Shown: positions 21,738 through 30,920 of the stretch, one piece after another
Numbering within the stretch: position 1 is the first letter of the stretch
How the letters are laid out: each line of letters opens with the position of its first letter
Made by a program: the position numbers and the translations under genes
The notes under the pieces: generated by a model
Told to the model about the DNA's origin: nothing
Database searches by the model: none
The model's input: the letters and a program-made list of their open reading frames with translations, nothing else
IMG/VR virus record: IMGVR_UViG_3300033150_001155
Span: 1 to 51,419 of that record
Strand: one strand, 5' to 3'
Source: a virus
Length of the DNA: 51,419 bases

Positions 21738-24400
21738 TAGTATTTCCTTACTTCAACCGAAAGTTTTCGCGTTGCTCCACCAATGTTATCTCGATACGCC
21801 TTATCAAGTATCGGGAGAATCTTTCGCGTTACGACACGCTCAACGTCAGCCCCATCTAATGCGGAAATATAAAATGTATTTTGAACCGACATTGATCTAC
21901 CAGATGAGCTAATCCCTGTCGGCTGTGCAGATTGTGGAGTAGTGAGAGGCACATTGAGTGGAGTAATGTCTATCTGTTCACCAGGATGATAGGCTACAAT
22001 CCCCGGACTTGTCGCAACCTTATGCATCCCTGCCTGAGCCGATCCCATCTTATCTTTGAGCGTTCGCCACGTATTCCAAGTATTATCCCGAATATCTATA
22101 AGGATTTTCTCCCGAGTCCAACCTGAATATTTGATATCATTCAATATTGCCTGCCTCGTCCAACCCGAGTGTTTGATATCATCCAGAATCGGGACTATTG
22201 AGCCCCCTGTCCAGTTCAGAATCTGTTGCTCAATATCTTTCATCAATTTCAGCCAATAGGTGATCTCTCCGTATTTTTTTCCGCCAGCGGAGATCAGGTT
22301 GGCAAGCTTCCCGATCACTCCACCGACAGCACCGAGGGCGGAACCGATTCCCGAAATAATTGACTCCCCAGCACCGAATACAGATGAGACAAGTTTTCCG
22401 ACAGAGCTGATTACGTCTCCAACCGCGCCGATGGCAGTCTTAAGCGCGTCGGTCACTGCTGCCCCTACTGCCTTTAGATCGACGAATTTTGAAATGAGAA
22501 GCCCAATGCCGATAGGCCCGGCGATTGATCCAATGCTTGAGAGAAAACTTCCTGCCATATTTCCAGCCAACCCTCCGCTCCCGCTTCCATCTTCCGTCCC
22601 TGAGAAAATCTTGCCTATTCCGCCGAAAACTCCTTTCAAACCATCAAATAGACTCTTTCCGCCCTCAAGAAGATTCTTCACAAGACCGAGCGTCCATCTG
22701 GTGATCATCTGTGCCACAAGGTCAAAGAATTGCTGTTTGATCGTTGACCAGATTGAGGATAGACCATCCTTCCAGCTCTTGGCTCCCGCGAGCATTTGCC
22801 CCAGTTCGGTTGTCCATTTATCTTTTATACGTTCTGAGACATCGTCCCAGATTTTCTTCACGGAATTAGAGTCGGTTTTAATCTTTTTCTCATGTGCCGT
22901 GCGATAATCTTCGGTTGAGTCAATCATATTATCAACGGCTTTGTCCAGTACATCACTCATATCCCGAGCTGCAGGAACCATCTCTTGGTAAACCGCTGAA
23001 GTAAGTCCATCCTTCATTTTTTCAATTAATTTTGTAACGGTAATAATAGAACCGCCCCAGTGGTCAAACGAAGCTGATATTCCTTTAATTTTCGGGACGG
23101 CAGTCTCCGTCTCTTCCCTTGTGACCTTGACTGCATGTGCGAATTTTTCTTGTTCGGGCTTGATGTCTTTCAGGATGTTCTTCATCTCAAAGAGCTTTTT
23201 TCTTGAATCGGAAACAAGCCCTTTGCTTTTTGCTAATTCATCATCTGTAGCTTTAAGCTTTTTCTTATATGCCTCCCAATGTTCAGGACCTCTCTCAATC
23301 TCTTTGCGCAAATCTTCTACCGATGGATTCAATACTTTTAGGCTATTTTTGAAATCAATGACCTCTCTTTTTCCTTCGGCCATGAGCCTATTAATTGTTT
23401 GTAATGGACTCTCAACTCCGGCAGCATTCATCCCGACCGTCACAAGACCGCCACTTGCAGCTTTCAATGGATCGCTCATTGCATCTAGCCCGTCTTTGAA
23501 ATTCTTGAAGACATATATTACTGTCTGTATTTTCTCAACAACACCCTCTGCCCATGCCCCAAGATCACCAGATTCAATAAGCAAAACAATAGAGTCGGTT
23601 ACGTCTTTTATTATCCTCCTAAAACTCTCATTTTGAGTAACGGCATCTCCTATTTGTTCTTTTGCGTCGCCGATAACATTTTTCAAACTCTGAAGGGCAC
23701 CGCCGAAAGTATCACGCGCAGCAGTTGCAGCCCCGCCAAACTCGGTTTGAAGCTCTTTGAGAATAAAGGCTTGTGCTTCTGCCATCTTGCCTGTCTCAAC
23801 AAGTTGCTTGACGACTTTCTTTTGATCATCAGAGAAGTTGACACCTACCCTTCGTAGAGCGGTGATTCCGAGTATCGGATCTTGGAGAGCCTTGCCGACT
23901 TGGATGGCCGATTCTTTGAGCCCTTGACCGAGGGCTGTTGACATATCAAGAACGATTTTAAGTGCATCCGGGAAAACATCTCTACCGATAGAAGTGAACG
24001 TGAGCAGGAGCGATTGTGCTTTCATTACGGTCTCATCACCATAGGTAGTCACTTTCTGCATGGCAGCAGCCATCTTTACAAGCTCATCCTTAGTAAGCCC
24101 AGCTGCTCCACTTGTGGATTTAAGTACGGCATCAAGAGCCTTGAGGGATTTTTCCTGATTAATCGAAGCATTGATTGACGATCGCATAAATCCAACAAGC
24201 CCTCGAATGGCCATAGTTACTCCACCGATGACCAAAGCACCAGCAGCCATTTTCTTCCAGAGACTTCCGAGTTTTGTTCCCGTAGTCTTTGCTTGAGTGC
24301 CTAGGCCGGAAAGTGATGTTTTGGCCTTCTTCATCTGGCGATCATAATTGCCGAGCTTTGCGTCAACCTCGACATAAAGCTCGCCTACTTTCGTTCCCAT
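21737..24400 (-). CDS. Tape measure protein
   Basis: An 887-residue protein with an N-terminal helical LGNYDRQMKKAKTSL segment and hydrophobic stretches near 50-70. The ALQDPILGITALRRVGVNF region is typical of phage tape measures. Several Gly/Ala/Ile-rich hydrophobic regions lie at about 610-700, followed by a C-terminal part with a repeated NDIKYSGWTR-type motif. It sets tail length and is ejected into the host membrane. Placed directly after the frameshifted tail chaperone, as expected. Confidence 0.92.
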   Translation of the reverse strand: MGTKVGELYVEVDAKLGNYDRQMKKAKTSLSGLGTQAKTTGTKLGSLWKKMAAGALVIGGVTMAIRGLVGFMRSSINASINQEKSLKALDAVLKSTSGAAGLTKDELVKMAAAMQKVTTYGDETVMKAQSLLLTFTSIGRDVFPDALKIVLDMSTALGQGLKESAIQVGKALQDPILGITALRRVGVNFSDDQKKVVKQLVETGKMAEAQAFILKELQTEFGGAATAARDTFGGALQSLKNVIGDAKEQIGDAVTQNESFRRIIKDVTDSIVLLIESGDLGAWAEGVVEKIQTVIYVFKNFKDGLDAMSDPLKAASGGLVTVGMNAAGVESPLQTINRLMAEGKREVIDFKNSLKVLNPSVEDLRKEIERGPEHWEAYKKKLKATDDELAKSKGLVSDSRKKLFEMKNILKDIKPEQEKFAHAVKVTREETETAVPKIKGISASFDHWGGSIITVTKLIEKMKDGLTSAVYQEMVPAARDMSDVLDKAVDNMIDSTEDYRTAHEKKIKTDSNSVKKIWDDVSERIKDKWTTELGQMLAGAKSWKDGLSSIWSTIKQQFFDLVAQMITRWTLGLVKNLLEGGKSLFDGLKGVFGGIGKIFSGTEDGSGSGGLAGNMAGSFLSSIGSIAGPIGIGLLISKFVDLKAVGAAVTDALKTAIGAVGDVISSVGKLVSSVFGAGESIISGIGSALGAVGGVIGKLANLISAGGKKYGEITYWLKLMKDIEQQILNWTGGSIVPILDDIKHSGWTRQAILNDIKYSGWTREKILIDIRDNTWNTWRTLKDKMGSAQAGMHKVATSPGIVAYHPGEQIDITPLNVPLTTPQSAQPTGISSSGRSMSVQNTFYISALDGADVERVVTRKILPILDKAYRDNIGGATRKLSVEVRKY

Positions 24401-24401
24401 A

Positions 24402-25189
24402 TTAATTTTCCTTTTTGTTTTTTCTCACTAAACGATCATAATCATCCTGATTGAAAATGTGGATCTCACCATCCGGATTAAGTCCTATCTTCGTCCAGCA
24501 TTTCTCCTTATGGAAAAGAAATGTCTCCATAGCTTCGCGCTTTCGTTTCTCAGGATCATGCTCCTGTCGGAAACGTTCAATGTCTTCTTCAAACCAGATC
24601 AGATTCTCTGGTTTCACTGGTCTCTGGACGACTTTACCCGCAACGTTCATGATCCACGCTCCCAATTGACGCGTCCTCTTCCAAGCTTCTTTCTCCCGTT
24701 CACGATATGCCGATATTACCTCCATCGTCTCACACGGCGTCATCTGATTAAACTCAAAAGGCCGAAGCCCAGCCTGAAGTGCCCGCGTATAACTGCCGTT
24801 CAGGAAGTCTTCCCAGTTCCACTCTCCGCCGTCTCCGGCCCCGTCCCTTTTTTTTGCTTTTCCTCTTTCACAAACGCCGCATCAAAGGCTTCAACAAAAG
24901 CCTTGATATAATCATTCATTCGTGCTGGATGAAGCATAGAGGCAATCTTTTCAACACTGAGATTTCCGGCTTTTAGAATCCCATTTGTATCGAATTTCAA
25001 CAGTCCTGCCCAGAGGAGCTCCGCCATACGGATCATCCCGACATTCTCCGGATTCTCTCGAATGTCATCCATTAACTGAGGAATTGTAAGTCCCGTCTTT
25101 TTTTCCAACGCGCCTAAGTTTGGCCATGCATACCGGAGATATCGTTCCTTTCCGTCCTCAAATACAATAGATACTGGTTTTGTCGGCAT
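24402..25189 (-). CDS. Tail assembly chaperone, long (gpG-T-like) form by -1 frameshift
   Basis: Reading from 25189, the ribosome can slip back one base on the eight-A run at 24848-24855 and continue in the frame that ends at 24402, giving 262 residues (114 + 148). The region before the internal ATG at 24743 then reads WEDFLNGSYTRALQAGL and FEFNQMTPCETM with no stop, the hallmark of the T-type extension of siphovirus tail chaperones. The conserved G/GT strategy, just upstream of the tape measure gene, strongly supports this reading. The long form likely binds the tape measure during tail assembly. Confidence 0.85.
24800..25189 (-). CDS. Tail assembly chaperone, short (gpG-like) form
   Basis: A 129-residue unshifted product: MPTKPVSIVFEDGKERYLRY, then LEKKTGLTIPQL and MAELLWAGLLKF, typical of tail-chaperone N-domains. 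It ends just after the slippery run. It chaperones tube assembly together with a minority frameshifted form. Located between the tail tube and tape measure genes. Confidence 0.85.
   Translation of the reverse strand: MPTKPVSIVFEDGKERYLRYAWPNLGALEKKTGLTIPQLMDDIRENPENVGMIRMAELLWAGLLKFDTNGILKAGNLSVEKIASMLHPARMNDYIKAFVEAFDAAFVKEEKQKKGTGPETAESGTGKTS
24848..24855 (-). promoter_or_regulatory. Programmed -1 frameshift slippery site
   Basis: Minus-strand CAA AAA AAA GGG, eight consecutive A. Tandem slippage from AAA AAA moves into the frame that encodes RDGAGDGGEWNWEDF and the rest of the T-like extension. No other shift direction gives an open frame into the downstream gene. Downstream stimulatory structure was not analysed. 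Confidence 0.8.
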
Positions 25190-25209
25190 TTCCCCCTCTC
25201 TCCTCTACG

Positions 25210-25614
25210 TCAACTCGCGCTGAACGTGAGCGTGTCGGTGCCTTCAAGCGTGAAGGTAATTGTCGCCGGACCATCATATGGACCCGGAAAAGTGAGATTG
25301 GTCAGCACACATTCGCCAGTTGCGGTCACCGTACCATCGGCGAGGGTTACGACGCAGGTTAACGTCGCACTTGTTCGATTTTCAAAATGATCGACAAGAT
25401 ACTTTTTCGCCAGATCGTTGACGATATAAAGCCCGTCACCTGAGATGTTCCAGTCGCGAGTCGATGAAATGATTTGTCGCCAGAACGATGAATCGCGATT
25501 CGTGAGATCAATAACCGACTGATTGCATGTGAGCGTGAAATTCTGCGACTCTGCAAGTGCTGCACCTTCAACGCTGAGCGTCATTAAAACTCCGCTTTTC
25601 CCGCTAGTAGCCAT
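25210..25614 (-). CDS. Major tail tube protein
   Basis: A 134-residue beta-rich protein of the TP901-1/phi13-type tail tube pattern (MATSGKSGVLMTLSVEGAALA, RDWNISGDGLYI, ATITFTLEGTDTL). Length, lack of cysteine clusters and position between the tail terminator and the chaperone are as expected for the polymerising tube subunit. Confidence 0.85.
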   Translation of the reverse strand: MATSGKSGVLMTLSVEGAALAESQNFTLTCNQSVIDLTNRDSSFWRQIISSTRDWNISGDGLYIVNDLAKKYLVDHFENRTSATLTCVVTLADGTVTATGECVLTNLTFPGPYDGPATITFTLEGTDTLTFSAS

Positions 25615-25632
25615 TTTTGGCCTCCTTAATAT

Positions 25633-26079
25633 TTAATCTGCCGGAGCCATCTCAAATCGATATCTAATGACTCCGTGAAAAACTCTTTGCTGAGCTTCTT
25701 TGTCTTCTGTAATCACGTCTGAAAAATCTAAAAGGGCAAGATACGGCGCATCATATCCAGCGATTGAAAGCGAAGATGATGAGATGGCAATCATGACATT
25801 GTTCATCATATCCTCACATTCTTTCGCACCTTTTGCCCGACTCCAAACGTGGATGTTAATGGCGTTGTCTTCGGCCTCCGTATCACGCGTTGTAAACCCT
25901 ACTGACCGCACGCCTTCCGGATAGCCGAATGAAATATAAGGCCAAGACGTGTCAATATTCGGATCCTCCCGTGGCACATATTCACCAAATACACGATAAG
26001 ATGATGTCTTAGCATGTGTTGTCAACCGCGTATAAATGGCCTTTGAAAGTGCCGAGAATCCAAGTTTTCTTGTAGGCAT
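25633..26079 (-). CDS. Tail terminator/completion protein (DUF3168-like)
   Basis: A 148-residue protein (LSKAIYTRLTTHA, YVPREDPNIDTSWPYISFG, DNAINIHVWSR) matching the DUF3168 tail completion pattern. It normally follows the HK97 gp10-like gene; here the two are separated by the 8.8 kb glycan cassette. Confidence 0.8.
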   Translation of the reverse strand: MPTRKLGFSALSKAIYTRLTTHAKTSSYRVFGEYVPREDPNIDTSWPYISFGYPEGVRSVGFTTRDTEAEDNAINIHVWSRAKGAKECEDMMNNVMIAISSSSLSIAGYDAPYLALLDFSDVITEDKEAQQRVFHGVIRYRFEMAPAD

Positions 26080-26080
26080 T

Positions 26081-28516
26081 TTATTGATACCTGTTTATCA
26101 CCCTTGTTATATCATGCTTTTTATGGAAATAATCCGAGGCAATAGAGCGACGAAAGAAATTATATTCCGTGTCGTGGCGTGATTTTGTATGCATTGCCTG
26201 GGCTCCGAGGCAGGCAACTGCGCGCCATTTCGTCTCTTTTAATCTCAGAAAAAAATCCATGTGCTCGTATTCTATCCTTATTTGCTCATCCCACATAATA
26301 TCGTTGAAAATCTGCCTTTTGGCAAGAAAAAAATTAACAACCTGATCAGCATAGATATATTTCGTACCGTTCCGGCTGTGATATTTCTTCTCAGTAGGGT
26401 AGCGATACAGGAGTCCCCGGTCTTTCTCCAACCGAAGTCCTTTCGTATATTCCGGCCCTCCCCACGGCTCGCCGTTTTCATGAAACAACTGGCCGGCGAC
26501 AAGCCCTATGTCATCCGCACTTTCAAGAACGGCCATCATCTTCTTTACCGAATCAGAATCAACAAGCTGAATGTCATCATCCATCATTAGGACATATTCT
26601 TCCGTGATCTCTTTTATGATAGCATTCCGGCCAATTGATATTCCCGAATTAAAAGGCAATTCCGGCGTCTTTATCACACGATGACCTCTATGCTCAAGCT
26701 TGTAATACCGATAGGCTTTATCATCTGTAATCTTTGAATCATCGGCGACATATATTCTATAGGGAAAGGGCATGTATTTTTCAATTGAATCAAGTGTCTT
26801 AAAAAGGCATTCTTCGCGCATAAAGGTTTTAATCGCAACGGCAACAGTCTTTATCCCCGCTTTTGTGACGGCTTTTTGTAGAACATCATCTCCTCCACCT
26901 ATAGTAACGATGCCTATTTTCATCGGATTCGGCTTTCCCCACTCTTTATGCCAAGAACTCCAGATATGCTCAATACTCCATTTTTTTGAAAAAACATCAA
27001 ACCCATGTTCGCGTAATCGATATCGGCTATATTCTGGATCATATAGTGTCTGTTCATGAGCGATGACGCATTCATCAGTATAGGCAGTCTTCCAATCGCT
27101 TTTTTTCTTGAGCGCATAGAAAAAATCCTCGTGTTCCGGCGCGGTTTTCATCTGGGAATCCCATTTAATGTCTGTCCAAACATCACGGCGCATCATGAAA
27201 ATATTAAGTACAATATCAGCATAGGCATATCGAACGCCATCCCTTATTTCCCACCCGAATTTATCTATTTTTTCTATATGGAAAGTACTGCCCTTTGTAT
27301 ATAGCCATGCCTCATAATTCTGAACGGTCTGATTTGACCCGCGACCACGGACAATCTGACATCCAACAACACCGATATTGCTTCGCCGAATAAGTATCTC
27401 ACGTAGAACATCAAGGCGCGTCTCTGGCCTGAATACTACATCATCCTCAATAATCATGATATATTTGTATTTTTTCGGTATCTTCTCAAAACACTTGTTC
27501 CGCGTTGCGGTAACCCCACAATCAAACGGCATTAGATAATGGATGCAATTATTTTTCTTGAGGAATGCTGTTTTCTCTGCATTCTCTTTCCCGTTGTCAC
27601 CGACAAATATTGCAATATCAGGATAAATCGCCCGAATAGACTTTACTGCTCGGAATAGGTTCTTATCTCTTAGGAATGTCGTAATCAGAATTGCCGTATC
27701 AGAGAGAGTCGGTAACTTTTTCGCCGGCGTCGGCGTCAATCCTATCTCTTTTTTCGTGGCCTCGCCCCATCCTTTCTCATTTCGGACAATAGGAAGGAGT
27801 TTCTTCTCTGTCATTGAGAGTCGTGTTCTATTTGCGCGCACACAAAAAGCCATATGTGTCCTATTTATTATTGAATGCCACTGATGGTAGAAGGTTGCCT
27901 CCCTCTCAAGTGAATAGTTCTCAAGTCCATCTTGCATCGCTCTGAGATAAAAATCTGTATCATCTGCTCCCCATCCCTCATATTCTTCATCAAATCCATG
28001 AACCTTTTCTGCCCACACCTTCGGGAATGCTTGACATCCGCCGTATCCATGCTCGGGACGGAGGTTTGAGACTTTCTTCATCCAGTCAAAATCATCAAGC
28101 GTACCATCATAATCTTGAGGAAGATCGCTGATCCGGCAATGAATGATCCTGTCCTTCTTGCATCGTCTTATCACCGTTGCCATGAAATCAGGCTCAAATA
28201 CACAATCAACATCTGTCGTCATTACATAATTTGCCTTCGCCTTCCTGATCCCAATATTCCGTGCCCGTGAAATATTCCATATTCTTCCTGTCTCTGTATA
28301 TATGTATTTGGCACCGAAACGACGGCATAAATCAGCATGCTTCTTTCTGTAGGCCAGATCGCTATCTATATCTGAAACAATAATCTCTATTCGATCTCTC
28401 ACCGTCTGCCGTTTCAGGCTTTCAAGGAAATCCTTGAGTCGTGATACCTCCCGATGATAACTTTTCGTATTTTTCAACGGCAGGATCACGGAAAGAGACG
28501 GTTTCTTTTTCGGCAT
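26081..28516 (-). CDS. Tri-domain GT2 glycosyltransferase
   Basis: An 811-residue protein with three consecutive GT-A/GT2 modules. The first has LSVILPLKNT and the acidic motif TTDVDC, the second TAILITTFLRDKN and MIIEDDVVF, the third VAVAIKTFMREE and LMMDDDIQL. Each has its own nucleotide-sugar/metal site, so one chain may add several sugars in sequence. It begins one base after the tail terminator gene on the map, at the end of the cassette that interrupts the structural genes. Substrates unknown. Confidence 0.85.
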   Translation of the reverse strand: MPKKKPSLSVILPLKNTKSYHREVSRLKDFLESLKRQTVRDRIEIIVSDIDSDLAYRKKHADLCRRFGAKYIYTETGRIWNISRARNIGIRKAKANYVMTTDVDCVFEPDFMATVIRRCKKDRIIHCRISDLPQDYDGTLDDFDWMKKVSNLRPEHGYGGCQAFPKVWAEKVHGFDEEYEGWGADDTDFYLRAMQDGLENYSLEREATFYHQWHSIINRTHMAFCVRANRTRLSMTEKKLLPIVRNEKGWGEATKKEIGLTPTPAKKLPTLSDTAILITTFLRDKNLFRAVKSIRAIYPDIAIFVGDNGKENAEKTAFLKKNNCIHYLMPFDCGVTATRNKCFEKIPKKYKYIMIIEDDVVFRPETRLDVLREILIRRSNIGVVGCQIVRGRGSNQTVQNYEAWLYTKGSTFHIEKIDKFGWEIRDGVRYAYADIVLNIFMMRRDVWTDIKWDSQMKTAPEHEDFFYALKKKSDWKTAYTDECVIAHEQTLYDPEYSRYRLREHGFDVFSKKWSIEHIWSSWHKEWGKPNPMKIGIVTIGGGDDVLQKAVTKAGIKTVAVAIKTFMREECLFKTLDSIEKYMPFPYRIYVADDSKITDDKAYRYYKLEHRGHRVIKTPELPFNSGISIGRNAIIKEITEEYVLMMDDDIQLVDSDSVKKMMAVLESADDIGLVAGQLFHENGEPWGGPEYTKGLRLEKDRGLLYRYPTEKKYHSRNGTKYIYADQVVNFFLAKRQIFNDIMWDEQIRIEYEHMDFFLRLKETKWRAVACLGAQAMHTKSRHDTEYNFFRRSIASDYFHKKHDITRVINRYQ

Positions 28517-28518
28517 TA

Positions 28519-28728
28519 TTATTCTTCTGGAAGATATAAATCAAAATAAGCTTGATGGAGAATATGCTCAATTTGTATATATGATATGCCATCAAGATCA
28601 ATACTTTTAAGAAAAGACAGCATTAATTCATATAGAGGATGATCCCTTAATTCCTCAATTATTTTGCTATCTGTAGCAAATCCATGATTACCATAACCAT
28701 CTTCTTCAATTTTGTGATAAACATGCAT
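28519..28728 (-). CDS. Hypothetical protein in the glycan cassette (69 aa)
   Basis: A small acidic protein (MHVYHKIEEDGYGNHGF...) with helical C-terminal half. Lies between the tri-domain transferase and the sulfotransferase. No family recognised; may be an accessory of the cassette. Confidence 0.5.
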   Translation of the reverse strand: MHVYHKIEEDGYGNHGFATDSKIIEELRDHPLYELMLSFLKSIDLDGISYIQIEHILHQAYFDLYLPEE

Positions 28729-28751
28729 TGTAATCTCCTTAATTAAAATTT

Positions 28752-29462
28752 TTATTTATCTTCAAATACCCATTCTATACCTTGCGCATCCCATTTCTTA
28801 TTGAGATCTGAGATAATCTCCAAATAGCGATCAGAAACGGGCGCGCCCGCTTTGTTTTCATTCTTCCTCAATGGTGGAAGCTCATCTATGTCTTTGTATT
28901 CAATCCCGAAGTGATTGAACATCTTTCGATATTCATCAATATCTTCAATCCTTCGAAAATCAAAATCATAGGTCTTGGCAAATACAGATTTAAGCTGAAA
29001 AAACCGCTCTCTGACCTCATACCAGTTCCACATAATCGCCTCAAGATATGTCATCCCCTCCTCGCACCGTAGATAATTCCGCTTCCAATGAGGCTGAAGA
29101 AGCCAATCCCAACCGAGCTTCCAACCTCGCTCCGCATGGCTAAGGAACGTATCCAGAGGATTCCGATGTAAATATATGACGTAAAGATCATCGAATCTAT
29201 CAATAAACTCCCATCCAAACGACTTAATGAACATATTATTTGCTTCAAAATAGCCGTCTTGATAGCATTCAACTTTCGCGATTTTCTCTTCAATTATCTT
29301 TCGGCTTTCACTACTCATACTAAAATTGTTTATATCTTTCGATGTTTGGCCGATACAATAAGGCGCATTCTCATGGAAAGACGGAATATCAGTCATCAAA
29401 GAGAATACGTCCGTCATAAAACGAGTACCACATCTGCCAGTTGAGGCAACAAAGATTCTCAT
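28752..29462 (-). CDS. Sulfotransferase
   Basis: A 236-residue protein. ASTGRCGTRFM at residues 6-16 is the 5'-phosphosulfate loop, and VIYLHRNPLDTFLSH is the 3'-phosphate-binding segment of PAPS-dependent sulfotransferases. A WNWYEVRERFF helix follows. It probably transfers sulfate to a sugar made by the adjoining glycosyltransferases. A phage-borne sulfotransferase is unusual. Confidence 0.85.
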   Translation of the reverse strand: MRIFVASTGRCGTRFMTDVFSLMTDIPSFHENAPYCIGQTSKDINNFSMSSESRKIIEEKIAKVECYQDGYFEANNMFIKSFGWEFIDRFDDLYVIYLHRNPLDTFLSHAERGWKLGWDWLLQPHWKRNYLRCEEGMTYLEAIMWNWYEVRERFFQLKSVFAKTYDFDFRRIEDIDEYRKMFNHFGIEYKDIDELPPLRKNENKAGAPVSDRYLEIISDLNKKWDAQGIEWVFEDK

Positions 29463-29463
29463 A

Positions 29464-29649
29464 TCACTTTTTATGTATTGATGGAATTGACTTTATCCAT
29501 ACTTTTTTATTCCAAGGCAATTTTAAAAATAAAATAAACCATTTATATTTTGTTCCAATCCATGCTCTATAAATTCCGATCCTCCAATTAAATAAATTAA
29601 AATCCATATACCTTTTTGTATGTATCGTTGCTTTTATATTGGCCATCAT
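29464..29649 (-). CDS. Small basic protein (61 aa)
   Basis: Start placed at the ATGATG that overlaps the preceding stop, with GGAGGG upstream. Rich in Trp, Lys, Ile and Phe (FNLFNWRIGIYRAWIG, FILFLKLPWNKKVW), so it may associate with the membrane. It ends one base before the sulfotransferase start on the map. No family recognised. Confidence 0.45.
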   Translation of the reverse strand: MMANIKATIHTKRYMDFNLFNWRIGIYRAWIGTKYKWFILFLKLPWNKKVWIKSIPSIHKK

Positions 29650-30920
29650 CCTGCCCTCCAAACGCTTGTCACCCGTGCACCCTTACCGTCGTTAAAATCT
29701 TTTCTCTCCCATCCTCTTGAATTGAGGCGGTCAATCCCCGTCTTGTAAAGCTCTTTCCGCTGCGAATCATCAAGGACGATAAGGCCACCCTTCCGTATAT
29801 GCTTTATAGCCGTATCAACAAAATCCTCTCTACCTTGAGTTTCCCCGTCAATGAGGATGATATCATATTTCCCATTGAGATCCCGAAGCCCCGCTTTCGG
29901 ATAATCAGGATCATATCTGAGGTCAATTCCATTCATGCCCGAAAGCTCAAGCTCATCTTTAACAATATTATACCAAACCTCATTAGATTCAAAGGAAGTA
30001 AGCAAAGGCGTTCGGGAGGCAAACCAGATTGTCGATGATCCCGCTCCGATCTCAAGTATGCGGGAATCACCATTAAGCCGTTCCTCCATCATTCGAATCG
30101 CTCCGCTTTCAATCCACGGAAGACCACCGTTCAACAACATCATGTCACGACACCGCATATAATCTCGGAAACGCATAGTCTGGTCAGCATGTCGTTTTGT
30201 GATCCCCAGTATCTCTTGTACCAGTGGCTGTTGATAGAGCTTTGCCTTCTCCTGCAAATATTCTTCAAGTTTATATCCATCCAATTCTTGTATTGTGTGC
30301 GCAGGGTCATTTTCGCGAAACCGCGTTCCATACCAATGATGATAGATTGTGGGTTGACCTTTGATATGGATTTCATCTCCCATCAATCCGTATTTCTTTG
30401 CCCCCTTCTCAAGACGATGAACCTTGTCGCCAAGCCTGATAATATCCCAGTATGCTTTTTGGGCCGTATCTGTCGAATGAGGCGGAACATGCTTGAATGA
30501 TATGCCGTTCTTGATGATAAATTCTTTCTCATAGAACATGAGCGGAGGGTGGAGCGGTTTATGCACTGGGCCGAGACAGCCGATAAGTTTAATTTTTGGA
30601 TCGCTGTTGTATATGTCAAATAAATCCTCCGCCCATCCCGGACGCATGATATGAGAATCAACGTCCAGAAAACAGACAAAGCGAGAGCCAGCCAACGCCG
30701 TCCCCGTATCCATTGCAGCCCCATGCCCCCGATTCTCTTTCACTTTGATGAGGTTCACATCATCCTGCGCCTCAAGCCATAGGAGATTGTTGAACAGCGA
30801 ACCGTTATCAACGACGGCGACCTCATAAGCCATTGTCGTGAATTTTCGTACAGAGCAGATGAGAAGCTTCGCCCATTCAGGCGAGTTTATAGAGGCCGTG
30901 ATGATAGTCAGGCTCGGCAT
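29646..30920 (-). CDS. GT2 glycosyltransferase fused to a class I methyltransferase
   Basis: A 424-residue protein. Residues 1-230 are a GT2 domain (SLTIITASINSPEW, FLDVDSH as the metal motif). Residues about 285-424 form a Rossmann methyltransferase domain (SRILEIGAGSSTIWF for SAM binding, YDIILIDGE, RKGGLIVLDDS). The combination would glycosylate and methylate the same glycan. It overlaps the upstream GT2 gene by 13 bases. Confidence 0.88.
   Translation of the reverse strand: MPSLTIITASINSPEWAKLLICSVRKFTTMAYEVAVVDNGSLFNNLLWLEAQDDVNLIKVKENRGHGAAMDTGTALAGSRFVCFLDVDSHIMRPGWAEDLFDIYNSDPKIKLIGCLGPVHKPLHPPLMFYEKEFIIKNGISFKHVPPHSTDTAQKAYWDIIRLGDKVHRLEKGAKKYGLMGDEIHIKGQPTIYHHWYGTRFRENDPAHTIQELDGYKLEEYLQEKAKLYQQPLVQEILGITKRHADQTMRFRDYMRCRDMMLLNGGLPWIESGAIRMMEERLNGDSRILEIGAGSSTIWFASRTPLLTSFESNEVWYNIVKDELELSGMNGIDLRYDPDYPKAGLRDLNGKYDIILIDGETQGREDFVDTAIKHIRKGGLIVLDDSQRKELYKTGIDRLNSRGWERKDFNDGKGARVTSVWRAG

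Noticed and set aside
22260-22907. Long plus-strand open frame (215 codons) opposite the tape measure gene
   Set aside because: Proline/Ser/Thr-rich antisense of Gly/Ala/Leu-rich coding DNA, with no domain and no ribosome site. Unlike the MuF intein case, it shows no recognisable protein family on this strand.
24402-24743. Independent 113-residue protein downstream of the tail chaperone
   Set aside because: The frame is open upstream of its ATG to the A8 slippery site and contains conserved chaperone sequence there, so it is the C-terminal part of a frameshift product.
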